DNA from: a virus
Virus record (IMG/VR): IMGVR_UViG_3300037247_001033
Location: 1-28,600 of that record
Strand: one strand, 5' to 3'
DNA length: 28,600 bases
The notes beneath the pieces were generated by a model. The model searched no databases. It was not told the origin of the DNA and saw only the letters and a program-made list of their open reading frames with translations. A program made the position numbers and the translations under genes. The first letter of the stretch is position 1, and each line of letters starts with the position of its first letter. Positions 20,951 to 27,931 of this stretch are shown piece after piece.

Positions 20951-21151
20951 ATGGAACGAAACGCACACAACCTAGCACACGCCCTGAAACCTAGGGACAC
21001 ATATTGCCGACACGAGGCCAAGGATATAGATCGCTGCGTGATCTGCGATGCAAAGCTAGACCTACTAAGGCCAAGAGTCGGCGTAGACACTTGTTCCCGT
21101 GGCTGCCACCAGCGCCTAATGCGAGAACAAGAGCGGCTACCGTATCCATAG
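20951..21151 (+). CDS. Zinc-ribbon mini-protein with C-terminal CSRGC, 66 aa
   Basis: I chose the ATG at 20951 (AAAGGTAGACTA upstream); a GTG 24 bases earlier is in frame but lacks an SD. CVICDAKL followed 20 residues later by CSRGCHQR matches the C-x2-C...C-S-x2-C pattern of small zinc ribbons that recognise damaged or unusual ends; Cys19/His21 may add to it. Confidence 0.72.
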   Translation: MERNAHNLAHALKPRDTYCRHEAKDIDRCVICDAKLDLLRPRVGVDTCSRGCHQRLMREQERLPYP

Positions 21152-21174
21152 TAGATAGGAGTAAAGAGGGTAGC

Positions 21175-21450
21175 ATGAAAGACGTTAGATTCTATGCTGA
21201 ACATAGCACACCTAAGGACAAGCGCGCCCGCAAGGGTAACGGGAACGTACTAGCTACATTTAGCACACGATACCTTGGCCGCTTAGGTCCCGTAGTCGAG
21301 GCGCTGGGAGCGGTCTCCTATGAGCCCAACAGTCCCGTTGCTAGTACGGGGGTTTCCGGCGACCACCTACACCGCTACTGTCGCCGAATTAGCGAGGCAG
21401 AGGCCCGGAAGATTCACCCTGCACTATTCGAAAGACTGGATCAGGAGTAG
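21175..21450 (+). CDS. Uncharacterised protein, 91 aa
   Basis: The ATG follows AAAGAGGGTAGC; an upstream in-frame extension overlaps the previous gene and is rejected. The sequence has an N-terminal beta region (MKDVRFYAEHSTP), a KDKRARKGNGNVLATFST segment, and a C-terminal HLHRYCRRISEAEARKIHP helix. No motif is recognised. Confidence 0.68.
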   Translation: MKDVRFYAEHSTPKDKRARKGNGNVLATFSTRYLGRLGPVVEALGAVSYEPNSPVASTGVSGDHLHRYCRRISEAEARKIHPALFERLDQE

Positions 21451-21461
21451 GAGGGTAGAAC

Positions 21462-21959
21462 ATGAAAGGCTACACGAAACAGGACGTAGAACAGCACGGA
21501 TCAGGCTTCGGTGATGGGCAACCCGCCGTCAACGTCAAGTCGCGGACGTTCCCGACTATCGATCAAGTAGTCGAACGTTTCGGCTGCTCGGAAGAGACAG
21601 CACAGCAGGCCCTAGAGTTCGCCTTTGAGTCCCATCAAGGGTCGTTCTGGGAGTCTGCACAAGAGGTAGCTCAACACTACTTCGGGCCTTGCGTAGTGTA
21701 TAGTGAGGGCCATTCGGGCGGTTGGCTAGTTATCGCTCCTAAGCTGGAGCGTGGGCTAGTGACCATGCGCTCGCTGCTCCCAGACGTTGAGGGTTGGGAC
21801 GCAATCACCCTGAACAAGTGGGCGCTGTTTGAGCGATGCTTACAGCGTGAGGTTGAATACCTCTGCTCATGGGAAGCAGTGGAAGCGTCGATAGATGCTA
21901 ACGCATGGGCCGAAGATCAGACCGCTATCGAGGGTATGCTAGAGGTAGCTAACGCCTAG
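21462..21959 (+). CDS. Uncharacterised protein, 165 aa
   Basis: SD AGGAGGGTAGAAC. Residues 35-70 resemble a helix-turn-helix-like bundle (IDQVVERFGCSEETAQQALE, FAFESHQGSFWESAQEVAQ). A central beta region (CVVYSEGHSGGWLVIAPK) and acidic C-terminal helices follow. It is the largest early gene before the AAA+ ATPase except for the 164-residue one. The function is unknown. Confidence 0.75.
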   Translation: MKGYTKQDVEQHGSGFGDGQPAVNVKSRTFPTIDQVVERFGCSEETAQQALEFAFESHQGSFWESAQEVAQHYFGPCVVYSEGHSGGWLVIAPKLERGLVTMRSLLPDVEGWDAITLNKWALFERCLQREVEYLCSWEAVEASIDANAWAEDQTAIEGMLEVANA

Positions 21960-21971
21960 TAGGAGGGTAGA

Positions 21972-22145
21972 ATGTACTGCACTATCGGAGGATACCACAG
22001 CGAGGGCCAGCTACAGGGGTTACGCACTTGTGACCTCTGCGGTAAGGCTATCTGTGTTGAGCACCGTGGGCTACACTGGGAGCGGCACCACAAGGCTAAC
22101 GTGATCGACTACCGATACGGAATACCGCCAAGTCCACGAGACTAG
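21972..22145 (+). CDS. B-box/AN1-like Cys-His mini-protein, 57 aa
   Basis: Cys3, His9, CDLC (20-23), Cys28, His31, His35, then HH (39-40): the order C...H...C-x2-C-x4-C-x2-H...H resembles small B-box or AN1-type zinc fingers. The SD TAGTAGGAGGGTAGA directly follows the previous stop. Binding partner unknown. Confidence 0.7.
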   Translation: MYCTIGGYHSEGQLQGLRTCDLCGKAICVEHRGLHWERHHKANVIDYRYGIPPSPRD

Positions 22146-22161
22146 TAGGAGGATAGAGACA

Positions 22162-22377
22162 ATGGCAGCAACAAGAGGGAAAGTACGAGGATACCAGCGC
22201 CACGGAGGGCCACAGAATACCCCAGTTACGCGGCTAGGCCACGGCCATGTTGAGGCCGAAGCCGCTACGTGGAGAACGTTCGCGTGGGCTACAGTGTACG
22301 CTGACGGGCACGGTAGCGTTGAGGTAAAGCGCGACGGCAAACTGCTCCATATCTTCACATTCAGTGCAGAGAGGTAG
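22162..22377 (+). CDS. Uncharacterised mini-protein, 71 aa
   Basis: SD TAGGAGGATAGAGACA. A Gly/Arg/His-rich N-terminus precedes a beta-rich C-terminal part (FAWATVYADGHGSVEVKRDG, KLLHIFTFSAER) that resembles a three-stranded sheet. The function is unknown. Confidence 0.67.
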   Translation: MAATRGKVRGYQRHGGPQNTPVTRLGHGHVEAEAATWRTFAWATVYADGHGSVEVKRDGKLLHIFTFSAER

Positions 22378-22386
22378 TTAGGAACG

Positions 22387-22881
22387 ATGGGCTATTACAC
22401 GATCACTAAGGCTGACGTAGGGAAGCGGCACATTCAAGCATTCGGCAAGACGTGGCTCACGTCAGGTTTCCTGGGAATCGTCCTCGATATGGACGTAGGC
22501 AAGCGGGTCTACCAGCGGCGGGACATTCTCCAAGTCGAGAACCAAGCGCAACTTCGCGCCCGCATAGAGGCGGCACCAAGGCCGTGGAAAGCTGAGTTCG
22601 ATGATATTGGCAACGGCTCATGCCACTGGCAAATCATCGGCGGTGACGGGAATCCTGTTGCAGTGTCGCCTGTTGGACCCCACGCCTTCAACGAGAAGAT
22701 TGCCCAGCTCATAGCAGCCGCTCCGGCGCTGCTGGAGGGGCTACGCTTTACACTAGAAGCAATCGGTCGCCTTGTACCACCAGACGCCCTTGAGGGTGAC
22801 GAACCGTTCGAAATTGCAGCCTATATGGATAGCCTCGCTAGTGCCCGCGCGGCCATCGCCAAGGCAGAGCCCGATGCCTAA
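22387..22881 (+). CDS. Phage accessory protein with IAAAPxLLEGL motif, 164 aa
   Basis: The ATG follows TAGTTAGGAACG. The N-terminal ~50 residues are beta-rich (GYYTITKADVGKRHIQAFGK). Residues 105-125 contain AQLIAAAPALLEGLRFTLEA, followed by ASARAAIAKAEPDA, a C-terminal pattern I recognise from many small accessory phage proteins of unknown function. The central WQIIGGDGNPVA segment resembles the N-terminal part of the same group. It overlaps the next gene by eight bases. Confidence 0.77.
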   Translation: MGYYTITKADVGKRHIQAFGKTWLTSGFLGIVLDMDVGKRVYQRRDILQVENQAQLRARIEAAPRPWKAEFDDIGNGSCHWQIIGGDGNPVAVSPVGPHAFNEKIAQLIAAAPALLEGLRFTLEAIGRLVPPDALEGDEPFEIAAYMDSLASARAAIAKAEPDA

Positions 22882-23026
22882 CTGGGGCGGCGACCTATTC
22901 GGAGTGGACTGCGAAAACGGAAGGCACACCTGCCGCCCCACCTACGGAGACGATGGCTATCCAGGCCCGCCGGTTACGTGTAAGTGGTGCGGGATAGCAC
23001 GCTACGAGGAAGAGGAAGACGCATGA
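22874..23026 (+). CDS. Zinc-knuckle mini-protein, 50 aa
   Basis: I chose the ATG at 22874, overlapping the previous stop; an upstream in-frame start would be antiphase over 100 bases. Cys13, His18, Cys20 and CKWCG (36-40) fit a C-x4-H-x-C...C-x2-C site, with an acidic C-terminus. Confidence 0.67.
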   Translation: MPNWGGDLFGVDCENGRHTCRPTYGDDGYPGPPVTCKWCGIARYEEEEDA

Positions 23027-23190
23027 TGACCGCTGGGCACTGGCAATCATACCGACCGCCGGAAGCGAGGATGCCCGTTGGCCTAGCCCTGCTATGGGCC
23101 ACGGTTGACCTGCCTCTAATGTTCTGCCTGCGAGTGACAGAGCTGAGCTTAGAGGTGGCAAGGGAATGGTCAAGGGTGCGTGATGCCTGA
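23023..23190 (+). CDS. Small protein with hydrophobic segment, 55 aa
   Basis: The ATGA overlap couples it to the previous gene. Residues 17-36 (MPVGLALLWATVDLPLMFCL) may be a weak membrane helix, followed by a charged helix (ELSLEVAREWSRVRDA). The function is unknown. Confidence 0.6.
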   Translation: MMTAGHWQSYRPPEARMPVGLALLWATVDLPLMFCLRVTELSLEVAREWSRVRDA

Positions 23191-23371
23191 CTTCCCCATC
23201 CAGCGACGGAAGCGAGCCCCTAAGGACTACCGAGGGCCGAAGTGTAAGCCAGGTCAGACACCGATGCTGTGCCCGGTCGAGCGAGCGTATCGGGCCTTCG
23301 CCTTCACGCCGGATGATAGGTTGCGCTGTACTAGCTGCGGGTTTACAATAGCAAGAGAGGAGACAGTATGA
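23183..23371 (+). CDS. Zinc-ribbon mini-protein, 62 aa
   Basis: It overlaps the previous stop by eight bases; a GTG one codon earlier is an alternative start. A basic N-terminus (IQRRKRAPKDYRGPKCKPG) is followed by Cys residues near 21, 30 and the pair CTSCG (49-53). A C...C...C-x2-C zinc ribbon is plausible. Confidence 0.67.
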   Translation: MPDFPIQRRKRAPKDYRGPKCKPGQTPMLCPVERAYRAFAFTPDDRLRCTSCGFTIAREETV

Positions 23372-23553
23372 ACAGAGTGTTTGGCACACTAACGAAGATG
23401 AGTCTTGAAAAAGGCATATCAAGAGGGGTTGACGCAATCCTTACCGTGCGGGTCTTTAATCCTACACAGGCAGATGCAGCAACGCTCACGCGACTTATCG
23501 GCAAAGGTGCAGGAATCGTCACTCGAAGAATACACGGTGCCTGGGATGACTAA
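23368..23553 (+). CDS. Uncharacterised mini-protein, 61 aa
   Basis: ATGA overlap with the previous gene and GAGAGGAGACAGT as SD. The sequence has a helix (FGTLTKMSLEKGISRGVDAI), a strand (LTVRVFNPTQ) and a second helix (AATLTRLIGKGAGIVTRR). It is not recognised. Confidence 0.62.
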   Translation: MNRVFGTLTKMSLEKGISRGVDAILTVRVFNPTQADAATLTRLIGKGAGIVTRRIHGAWDD

Positions 23554-23764
23554 GCGCATCACCAAGCCGACGACGGCGGAGCAAAGGCGCTGGCTCCGCC
23601 AAAACTGGAACGTAGGTGAGCCTAGCTTTCGAGAATGGGTTGCTGGTAGCGACCACGCGCACAGGCTCGTGCTCGCCCTCCTCGAAGACGTAGACGCCCT
23701 CATTACTGAGCGCGATGCGGCCCGTGGGTTGCTCACAGAGTACGAAGCCCTGCTCGCCCAGTAA
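23546..23764 (+). CDS. Helical mini-protein, 72 aa
   Basis: I chose the ATG at 23546, overlapping the previous stop by eight bases; the longer in-frame version covers the whole upstream gene. The sequence contains WLRQNWNVGEPSFREWV and a long C-terminal coiled helix (LVLALLEDVDALITERDAAR to the end). It is not recognised. Confidence 0.66.
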   Translation: MTKRITKPTTAEQRRWLRQNWNVGEPSFREWVAGSDHAHRLVLALLEDVDALITERDAARGLLTEYEALLAQ

Positions 23765-23797
23765 CAATCGAGAGGGTACTGCGTTAGTAGAGTAGAG

Positions 23798-23860
23798 GCG
23801 GGAGTGGGCCACGGATTGGCCCTTTCGGCTGCACGAGTACCCGGCGAGCGCCGCTCCCGC
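23798..23860. other. Branched inverted-repeat fold in a 126-bp gap
   Basis: GCGGGAG (23798-23804) pairs with CTCCCGC (23854-23860) around GGGCCA-CGGAT-TGGCCC (23806-23822) and GGC-GAGC-GCC (23843-23852). The plus-strand GGGCCA hairpin is followed by TTTC, so it may be a mid-array terminator or an RNA element. It does not carry the AGTGATAAGAGCC core. Confidence 0.45.
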
Positions 23861-23890
23861 TTCACTTAGAAAATGAAAGGAACGCCCCAC

Positions 23891-24055
23891 ATGCGTACTG
23901 ACCAGCAGGCAAAGGAACAGCCGCAGCCGGCCGAGCAGAGCAACCTAAGAGGCTCATGCGACCGTTGTGGGGCCGGCCAACGCCTCCATCCCCCCACTAA
24001 CCTATCCCGCAACGTATTCGACGCCCTACGCAACAGGCTAAGAGTGCTTTACTAG
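23891..24055 (+). CDS. CxxC mini-protein, 54 aa
   Basis: AAAGGAACGCCCCAC precedes the ATG at 23891; an ATG six codons earlier has no SD. A Gln-rich N-terminus, then CDRCGAGQRLHPP and a C-terminal basic helix (NVFDALRNRLRVLY). Only one Cys pair, so metal binding would need dimerisation or the nearby His. Confidence 0.62.
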   Translation: MRTDQQAKEQPQPAEQSNLRGSCDRCGAGQRLHPPTNLSRNVFDALRNRLRVLY

Positions 24056-24065
24056 GGGAACGACA

Positions 24066-24188
24066 ATGTACAAACGCGAAGAGGACTATCAACGAGAGTT
24101 CACCCGCCTGCTAGAGCTGGCCGGGTGGGGAGCAGGCGTGGGGATCGCCATACTCATTAGTGCAGGCATCATCCTACGCTTAGTATAG
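24066..24188 (+). CDS. Single-pass membrane mini-protein, 40 aa
   Basis: The ATG is preceded by GGGGAACGACA. A charged N-terminus (MYKREEDYQREFTRLLELAG) is followed by a 20-residue hydrophobic helix (GAGVGIAILISAGIILRLV) reaching the C-terminus. It could be a holin-like or membrane-tethered regulator. Confidence 0.62.
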   Translation: MYKREEDYQREFTRLLELAGWGAGVGIAILISAGIILRLV

Positions 24189-24198
24189 GGAGGAAGCC

Positions 24199-24597
24199 AT
24201 GACGCCAGAACAACGCCGGAAGCTCGAACAGATCGCTAGCATGATACTATTGGGGGAGTGCCCATGCGACGAACACCCCAACGGGTACGAAATGGCTATC
24301 GACGACGCACTCTACACAGCAACACAAGCCGTCCAGACAGTACGCACAGTGCTCGACATGCCGTCACATGGCCCGACCGAACGCGAGCGCGACCTTGCGG
24401 AACTACTCTCTGGGCAGCACGTAACAGCGAACAACAACGATGGGATGCTTGGCTACGCCCGGCTAGTGCTAGCAACCGATACACCGGTTGAGCGGGCGGT
24501 TGCCTACCTAAGCGACACCGCCACACCCCAGAGCGCAAGCGGGCGCCTGTTGCTGCGAGCGGCCGAGCGTGCGCTGCGAGCGGCCGGCGACCTATAG
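24199..24597 (+). CDS. Uncharacterised helical protein, 132 aa
   Basis: SD GGGAGGAAGCC. CPCDEH near residue 22 is a possible metal site. The rest is a helical bundle (YTATQAVQTVRTVLDMP, ERERDLAELLSGQH, GRLLLRAAERALRAAGDL). The function is unknown. Confidence 0.72.
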   Translation: MTPEQRRKLEQIASMILLGECPCDEHPNGYEMAIDDALYTATQAVQTVRTVLDMPSHGPTERERDLAELLSGQHVTANNNDGMLGYARLVLATDTPVERAVAYLSDTATPQSASGRLLLRAAERALRAAGDL

Positions 24598-24607
24598 GAG
24601 GCAGAAC

Positions 24608-24775
24608 ATGCAGACACCAATAACCCTTCGCCGCCCGAAAGACGCCAGCAAGCCACACAAGCCCGACCACTACGGGTGCTGTGAGTACGTTCGCTGCGTC
24701 GTCTGGACGGGTACACTCCCGATGGATCTGCGGCGCGGCCGTACCGATGTAGAGCAGACCTACACTAGGGGGTAA
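24608..24775 (+). CDS. Small Cys-containing protein, 55 aa
   Basis: I chose the ATG at 24608, which has GGAGGCAGAAC upstream. A basic, Pro-rich N-terminus (ITLRRPKDASKPHKPDHYG) is followed by CCEYVRC and a polar C-terminus. Possibly a zinc knuckle with the His residues. The function is unknown. Confidence 0.62.
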   Translation: MQTPITLRRPKDASKPHKPDHYGCCEYVRCVVWTGTLPMDLRRGRTDVEQTYTRG

Positions 24776-24780
24776 GACAC

Positions 24781-24996
24781 ATGGCAACAGAGACGAAGTA
24801 CGAGCTAGAGTTCTACACCTACCTTGATGCCCTGCGAAGGTCAGGCGCCACTAACATGTGGGGAGCCGCGCCCTACCTTATTGAAGAGTTCGATATGAAC
24901 GACACACCCGGCGGCGAGCAAAAGGCGGGCTTGATCGTCGCTGACTGGATGGACACGTTCACCGCGCGCCGAGAGGCTGGCGAGACGGGAGACTGA
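24781..24996 (+). CDS. Widespread small phage protein (LDALRxSGxTNMxGAAPYL type), 71 aa
   Basis: The sequence YLDALRRSGATNMWGAAPYL, then EEFDMNDTPGGEQKAGLIVA and a final WMDTF, follows a pattern I recognise from many phage genomes: a short helical protein with NMFGA-type turn and W-M-x-x-F end. Its role is not established. The SD is AGGGGGTAAGACAC. Confidence 0.78.
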   Translation: MATETKYELEFYTYLDALRRSGATNMWGAAPYLIEEFDMNDTPGGEQKAGLIVADWMDTFTARREAGETGD

Positions 24997-24998
24997 CA

Positions 24999-25220
24999 AT
25001 GGCTAAGCAATGTCGCCTACTCTGCACGAGTAGGGCCACCTACTCAGAGAAGGACGGGCTCTACTGTGACGTACATGGGCAAGCGGCCCACAACCTACGA
25101 CGGAAGCAGCCGCCATGTTTCTGCGAGCACTGCCTCCAGCGTGCAGAGATGAGAGGTCGTCGGACGGCCAAACCGAAAACCAAAGCCAGTGAGCCAGAGA
25201 TTCAGGCAAACGTCGATTAG
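24999..25220 (+). CDS. Cys-rich basic mini-protein, 73 aa
   Basis: GGGAGACTGACA precedes the ATG. Cys5, Cys9, Cys23 with His26, then CFCEHC (40-45), suggest a C-x3-C...C-x2-H...C-x2-C zinc site. The C-terminus is Lys/Thr-rich and likely disordered. Possibly nucleic-acid binding. Confidence 0.68.
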   Translation: MAKQCRLLCTSRATYSEKDGLYCDVHGQAAHNLRRKQPPCFCEHCLQRAEMRGRRTAKPKTKASEPEIQANVD

Positions 25221-25247
25221 CGTCGACCGGGTATCTAGGAGGACAAC

Positions 25248-25442
25248 ATGGTCAACACGATAACAGAGAAGCGGTTCGAATGCTCCCGCTGTAACAGCGT
25301 CTTTCCAGATGAGCTAGATGCTCTTGGCTGCTGCGCTACCGCCTACGAGACGTTCGTCTTCATATGCGGATCGTGTGACATAGAACACGACTTCGAAGAC
25401 GACGCCGACGACTGTTGCCCTGAGGAGGAAGACGAAGCATGA
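25248..25442 (+). CDS. Rubredoxin-like Cys-rich mini-protein, 64 aa
   Basis: SD TAGGAGGACAAC. FECSRCNSVF (C12, C15) and FICGSCD (about 40-43) form two knuckles as in rubredoxin-like zinc ribbons, with an extra CC at 28-29 and at 56-57 in a strongly acidic tail. Coupled to the next gene by ATGA. Confidence 0.72.
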   Translation: MVNTITEKRFECSRCNSVFPDELDALGCCATAYETFVFICGSCDIEHDFEDDADDCCPEEEDEA

Positions 25443-25669
25443 CCCTCAGTGACGGCCTGTTGATACTGGCCGGGGCCTTCCTCTTCGTTCACCTGTTGAC
25501 CGACGCCCGCCGGATGGTACAGGTGCTCAAGTATAGGCACTTTCCCGGGGCAATCAAAGGCGCATGCGATCACTGCACAGAAGTAAAAGCTGGCCTCAAG
25601 GAAGCATGGTGGGAGGTCGCTACCTTCGTGGCACTCATCGGGCATCTAGCATTCGACTACACAGGATAG
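25439..25669 (+). CDS. Membrane mini-protein with CDHC loop, 76 aa
   Basis: An N-terminal hydrophobic helix (GLLILAGAFLFVHLLTDA), a basic/aromatic loop with CDHC (43-46), and a second less hydrophobic helix near the C-terminus (WWEVATFVALIGHLAFDY). Probably two membrane contacts with a cytoplasmic loop. The function is unknown. Confidence 0.68.
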   Translation: MTLSDGLLILAGAFLFVHLLTDARRMVQVLKYRHFPGAIKGACDHCTEVKAGLKEAWWEVATFVALIGHLAFDYTG

Positions 25670-25682
25670 GGGGCAGCACAAA

Positions 25683-26117
25683 ATGCCAATGAGTAACCCG
25701 CGCTGGACGCCAGAGGTCAAGCTGAACAACCGCCCGCCCGACCTGATGCACAACCATGAGCATGGGAAGGGACGCATCGTATACGCTGGGTTCAGCGAGA
25801 AGGCCCCGATGTACCACCTGTTTAGGTGCGAGGCTTTCAGCGACCCACCCCGGCGACAGGTAGAACTCAAGCCCTTCCAGCAGTGGGCCTTTACCCCCGA
25901 ATCGAAGGCCGGGCGTGGGGGATGCTCCCTTCGTCACTGTCCCGGTGAAGCTGTAGAAATGAACAAGAGCGAGACCACAGCGTACTGCACACACTGCGCC
26001 CAGCGGGTAAGGGACATCGTACCCTGCCCGTGGGCATCCATCGCCCTCTGTGCTCACAGGTGGGTTGGCCAGTCGTGTGCGACGTGCGCGACCTTTGAGA
26101 AAGAGGAGGTAGCATGA
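25683..26117 (+). CDS. Cys/His-rich protein, 144 aa
   Basis: SD GGGGGCAGCACAAA. Several potential metal-binding groups: HNHEH (about 23-27), CSLRHC (about 81-86), CTHC (102-105), and C-x6-C..C-x8-C-x2-C near the C-terminus (CPWASIALCAHRWVGQSCAT). It is the largest Cys-rich member of the array. Coupled to the next gene by ATGA. Confidence 0.72.
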   Translation: MPMSNPRWTPEVKLNNRPPDLMHNHEHGKGRIVYAGFSEKAPMYHLFRCEAFSDPPRRQVELKPFQQWAFTPESKAGRGGCSLRHCPGEAVEMNKSETTAYCTHCAQRVRDIVPCPWASIALCAHRWVGQSCATCATFEKEEVA

Positions 26118-26302
26118 CACACTTTCCATTCAACCATAGATGGGAGAATACAGCCACAGAAAACGCAACCGATACGAGGGCGGGACGCAGACGACCGCTT
26201 ACACTCATAGCTCAACGCTGCGAGTGCGGCAATCAGAGAGTCAAGGAAGTTTCGGGGTGGTGGCGGCTCAACGAAAGCGGCCACCTCATAGCAAACGAGT
26301 GA
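26114..26302 (+). CDS. Small CxC protein, 62 aa
   Basis: ATGA overlap with the previous gene, and GAGGAGGTAGC as SD. Asn/Thr/Arg-rich N-terminus, then RCECGNQRVK and SGWWRLNESGHLIAN. A single Cys pair. It is not recognised. Confidence 0.6.
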   Translation: MTHFPFNHRWENTATENATDTRAGRRRPLTLIAQRCECGNQRVKEVSGWWRLNESGHLIANE

Positions 26303-26316
26303 GAGGCGTTGCTACA

Positions 26317-26484
26317 ATGACTAACGAACAAGAGTACGAGCTGCACCGATGCGACGGGTGCCACACTGATCGGCTCTGCCGTGAGTACAAGGGGCTCTGG
26401 TTGTGCCTCAAGGGGCCGGCCAAGTGCTACCGGAAACGTCAAGCCATACGCGATTCTCTCTCAATGAGAGGAGGAGGGGCCTAA
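26317..26484 (+). CDS. Zinc-knuckle mini-protein, 55 aa
   Basis: I chose the ATG at 26317 (GAGAGG upstream); a longer in-frame reading overlaps the previous gene almost completely. RCDGCHTDRLCREYKGLWLC gives C-x2-C-x5-C-x8-C, close to small zinc fingers, followed by a basic helix. The function is unknown. Confidence 0.68.
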   Translation: MTNEQEYELHRCDGCHTDRLCREYKGLWLCLKGPAKCYRKRQAIRDSLSMRGGGA

Positions 26485-26485
26485 C

Positions 26486-26584
26486 ATGGAAACACTTGCA
26501 ATCGTCCTAGCCCTAGGTGTAGTTGCCTTGTACGTATTGGCGGCTTTCGCCTTCATGATCTTCTGCGTGGTGGGAAAATCCTAG
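26486..26584 (+). CDS. Membrane mini-peptide, 32 aa
   Basis: A strong SD (GAGGAGGGGCCTAAC) precedes the ATG. The whole peptide is one hydrophobic helix (IVLALGVVALYVLAAFAFMI) with a short CVVGKS end. It lies between a Cys-rich gene and the winged-helix gene; the next ATG follows its stop directly. Confidence 0.6.
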   Translation: METLAIVLALGVVALYVLAAFAFMIFCVVGKS

Positions 26585-26755
26585 ATGTCGCCTGTAGCTT
26601 ACGCTCTGTTCACCCACCTACAAGGGCTAGCACCCGGTAGCAACATTGTCCTAGAGGAGCTGGTGCGCGTGTGTCGGTCATCGAAGACAGCCATCCGGGC
26701 CGCGTTCGAAGAGCTAGCGGCCGAGGGGCTGATATCCTACACCCAGGAGGGCTAA
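26585..26755 (+). CDS. Minimal winged helix-turn-helix DNA-binding protein, 56 aa
   Basis: The ATG follows the previous stop without a gap. The sequence reads as a complete winged helix: a helix (AYALFTHLQGL), a strand (NIVLEELVRVC), a recognition helix (SSKTAIRAAFEELAAEGLI) and the wing ISYTQEG. The S-x-x-T-x-x-x-A-x-x-x-L-x-x-x-G-L-I pattern is that of GntR/MarR-type HTH domains. No effector domain. It may control the array or load the downstream ATPase. Confidence 0.75.
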   Translation: MSPVAYALFTHLQGLAPGSNIVLEELVRVCRSSKTAIRAAFEELAAEGLISYTQEG

Positions 26756-26757
26756 AC

Positions 26758-27927
26758 ATGGATCACTCCATACCACAGACCCTAGACATCGCCAGCGTAG
26801 AAAGTAGCGCCCTACCTTGGCATCTCTTCGTCCATTGGGCACTCATGGACAACAGGGTATTCATCCAACAAAGCTCTTGGGCGGGCGACCCAGACCAGCT
26901 CTATGCCGAGAAGCTAGCCACCCTAGGCGAGGACAGATGCAAGAGCTTTACAAGCCAGGATGCAGGAAGTACCTCTATGTTGATCGCACTTAAGGACGGC
27001 CTTGGTTGGGTGTCATGTGATAACCACGCCAACCTCTATGTTACTACAGCCTTCTCACACAGAAACACCAAGGAACACCAAGCCTTTGTAAAGGAGTTAC
27101 TAGCGTGCTTCCCCGTCGCCACCCCCCAAGACGACAAGACAGTACAAGTACGGTTCTGGATGCAATCACCCAACGGCGGGGCCACCACACAATCTCGGCG
27201 CTTGAGTATACCCCCCTGGGAAGAAATCGCTAGCAACTACCCACCGACCGTTTCCGGCCTCTTGGCCCCGCTAATGGGAGATTTCAAGCCCGCCCGTGGG
27301 GGGCAACTTATACTCTGGCATGGCTCGCCAGGAACAGGCAAAACTTTTGCCCTCCGAGCGCTCGCCTACGCTTGGCGACACTGGTGTGAACCTGACTACA
27401 TCACTGACCCGGAAGCCTTCTTTGGGTCGGCAAGCTACATGATGAACGTCATCATGACCCCCGTAGACGAACCAGCCTACCTAACCAAAACGGGGACGGG
27501 GGCAGTGAGAATGACACACCCCCTGGCCAAGGCGGGTAAGTGGCGCCTGTTGATACTGGAAGACGCGGGCGAGCTCCTAGCGGAGGACGCCCGACAACGG
27601 GAGGGGCAGGCATTGTCCCGGTTCCTCAACCTTGCAGACGGGCTGATCGGGCAGGGGTTGAAGATTGTAACGCTCGTGACGACGAACGAGCCACTAGGCA
27701 AGCTACACCCAGCGGTGGGGCGCCCAGGCCGCTGCGCTGGTGAAGTAGAGTTCCGACCGTTCACCGGCACAGAGGCCAAAGCGTGGTTCAAGGAACGGAA
27801 AGTGAGGCCCACAAGCACCAAGGGGAGGAAGAGCACACTAGCCGAGCTCTATGCAGCCGCAGAAGGATACACTAGAGCAAAGGGCAGCCAACAAAAACCT
27901 ATGGGCTTCGGTAGTGTGGTAGAATAA
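26758..27927 (+). CDS. AAA+ ATPase
   Basis: A 389-residue protein. The N-terminal ~170 residues have no recognised fold. The AAA+ module has Walker A GSPGTGKT (189-196), Walker B LLILEDAGEL (264-273), sensor-1 VTTN (307-310) and the GRPGR segment (321-325) typical of katanin/spastin-like or proteasomal AAA ATPases. I chose the ATG at 26758 (CAGGAGGGCTAAAC upstream); an earlier GTG overlaps the winged-helix gene. With an SF2 helicase next, it may remodel replication or recombination complexes. Confidence 0.88.
   Translation: MDHSIPQTLDIASVESSALPWHLFVHWALMDNRVFIQQSSWAGDPDQLYAEKLATLGEDRCKSFTSQDAGSTSMLIALKDGLGWVSCDNHANLYVTTAFSHRNTKEHQAFVKELLACFPVATPQDDKTVQVRFWMQSPNGGATTQSRRLSIPPWEEIASNYPPTVSGLLAPLMGDFKPARGGQLILWHGSPGTGKTFALRALAYAWRHWCEPDYITDPEAFFGSASYMMNVIMTPVDEPAYLTKTGTGAVRMTHPLAKAGKWRLLILEDAGELLAEDARQREGQALSRFLNLADGLIGQGLKIVTLVTTNEPLGKLHPAVGRPGRCAGEVEFRPFTGTEAKAWFKERKVRPTSTKGRKSTLAELYAAAEGYTRAKGSQQKPMGFGSVVE
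27920..27925 (+). promoter_or_regulatory. Extended -10 of a leaderless helicase transcript
   Basis: TGGTAGAAT ends six bases before the GTG start. The 11-mer AGTGTGGTAGA is identical to that of the phosphatase promoter (17362-17372). No good -35 is seen. Confidence 0.5.
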
Positions 27928-27931
27928 CCCT

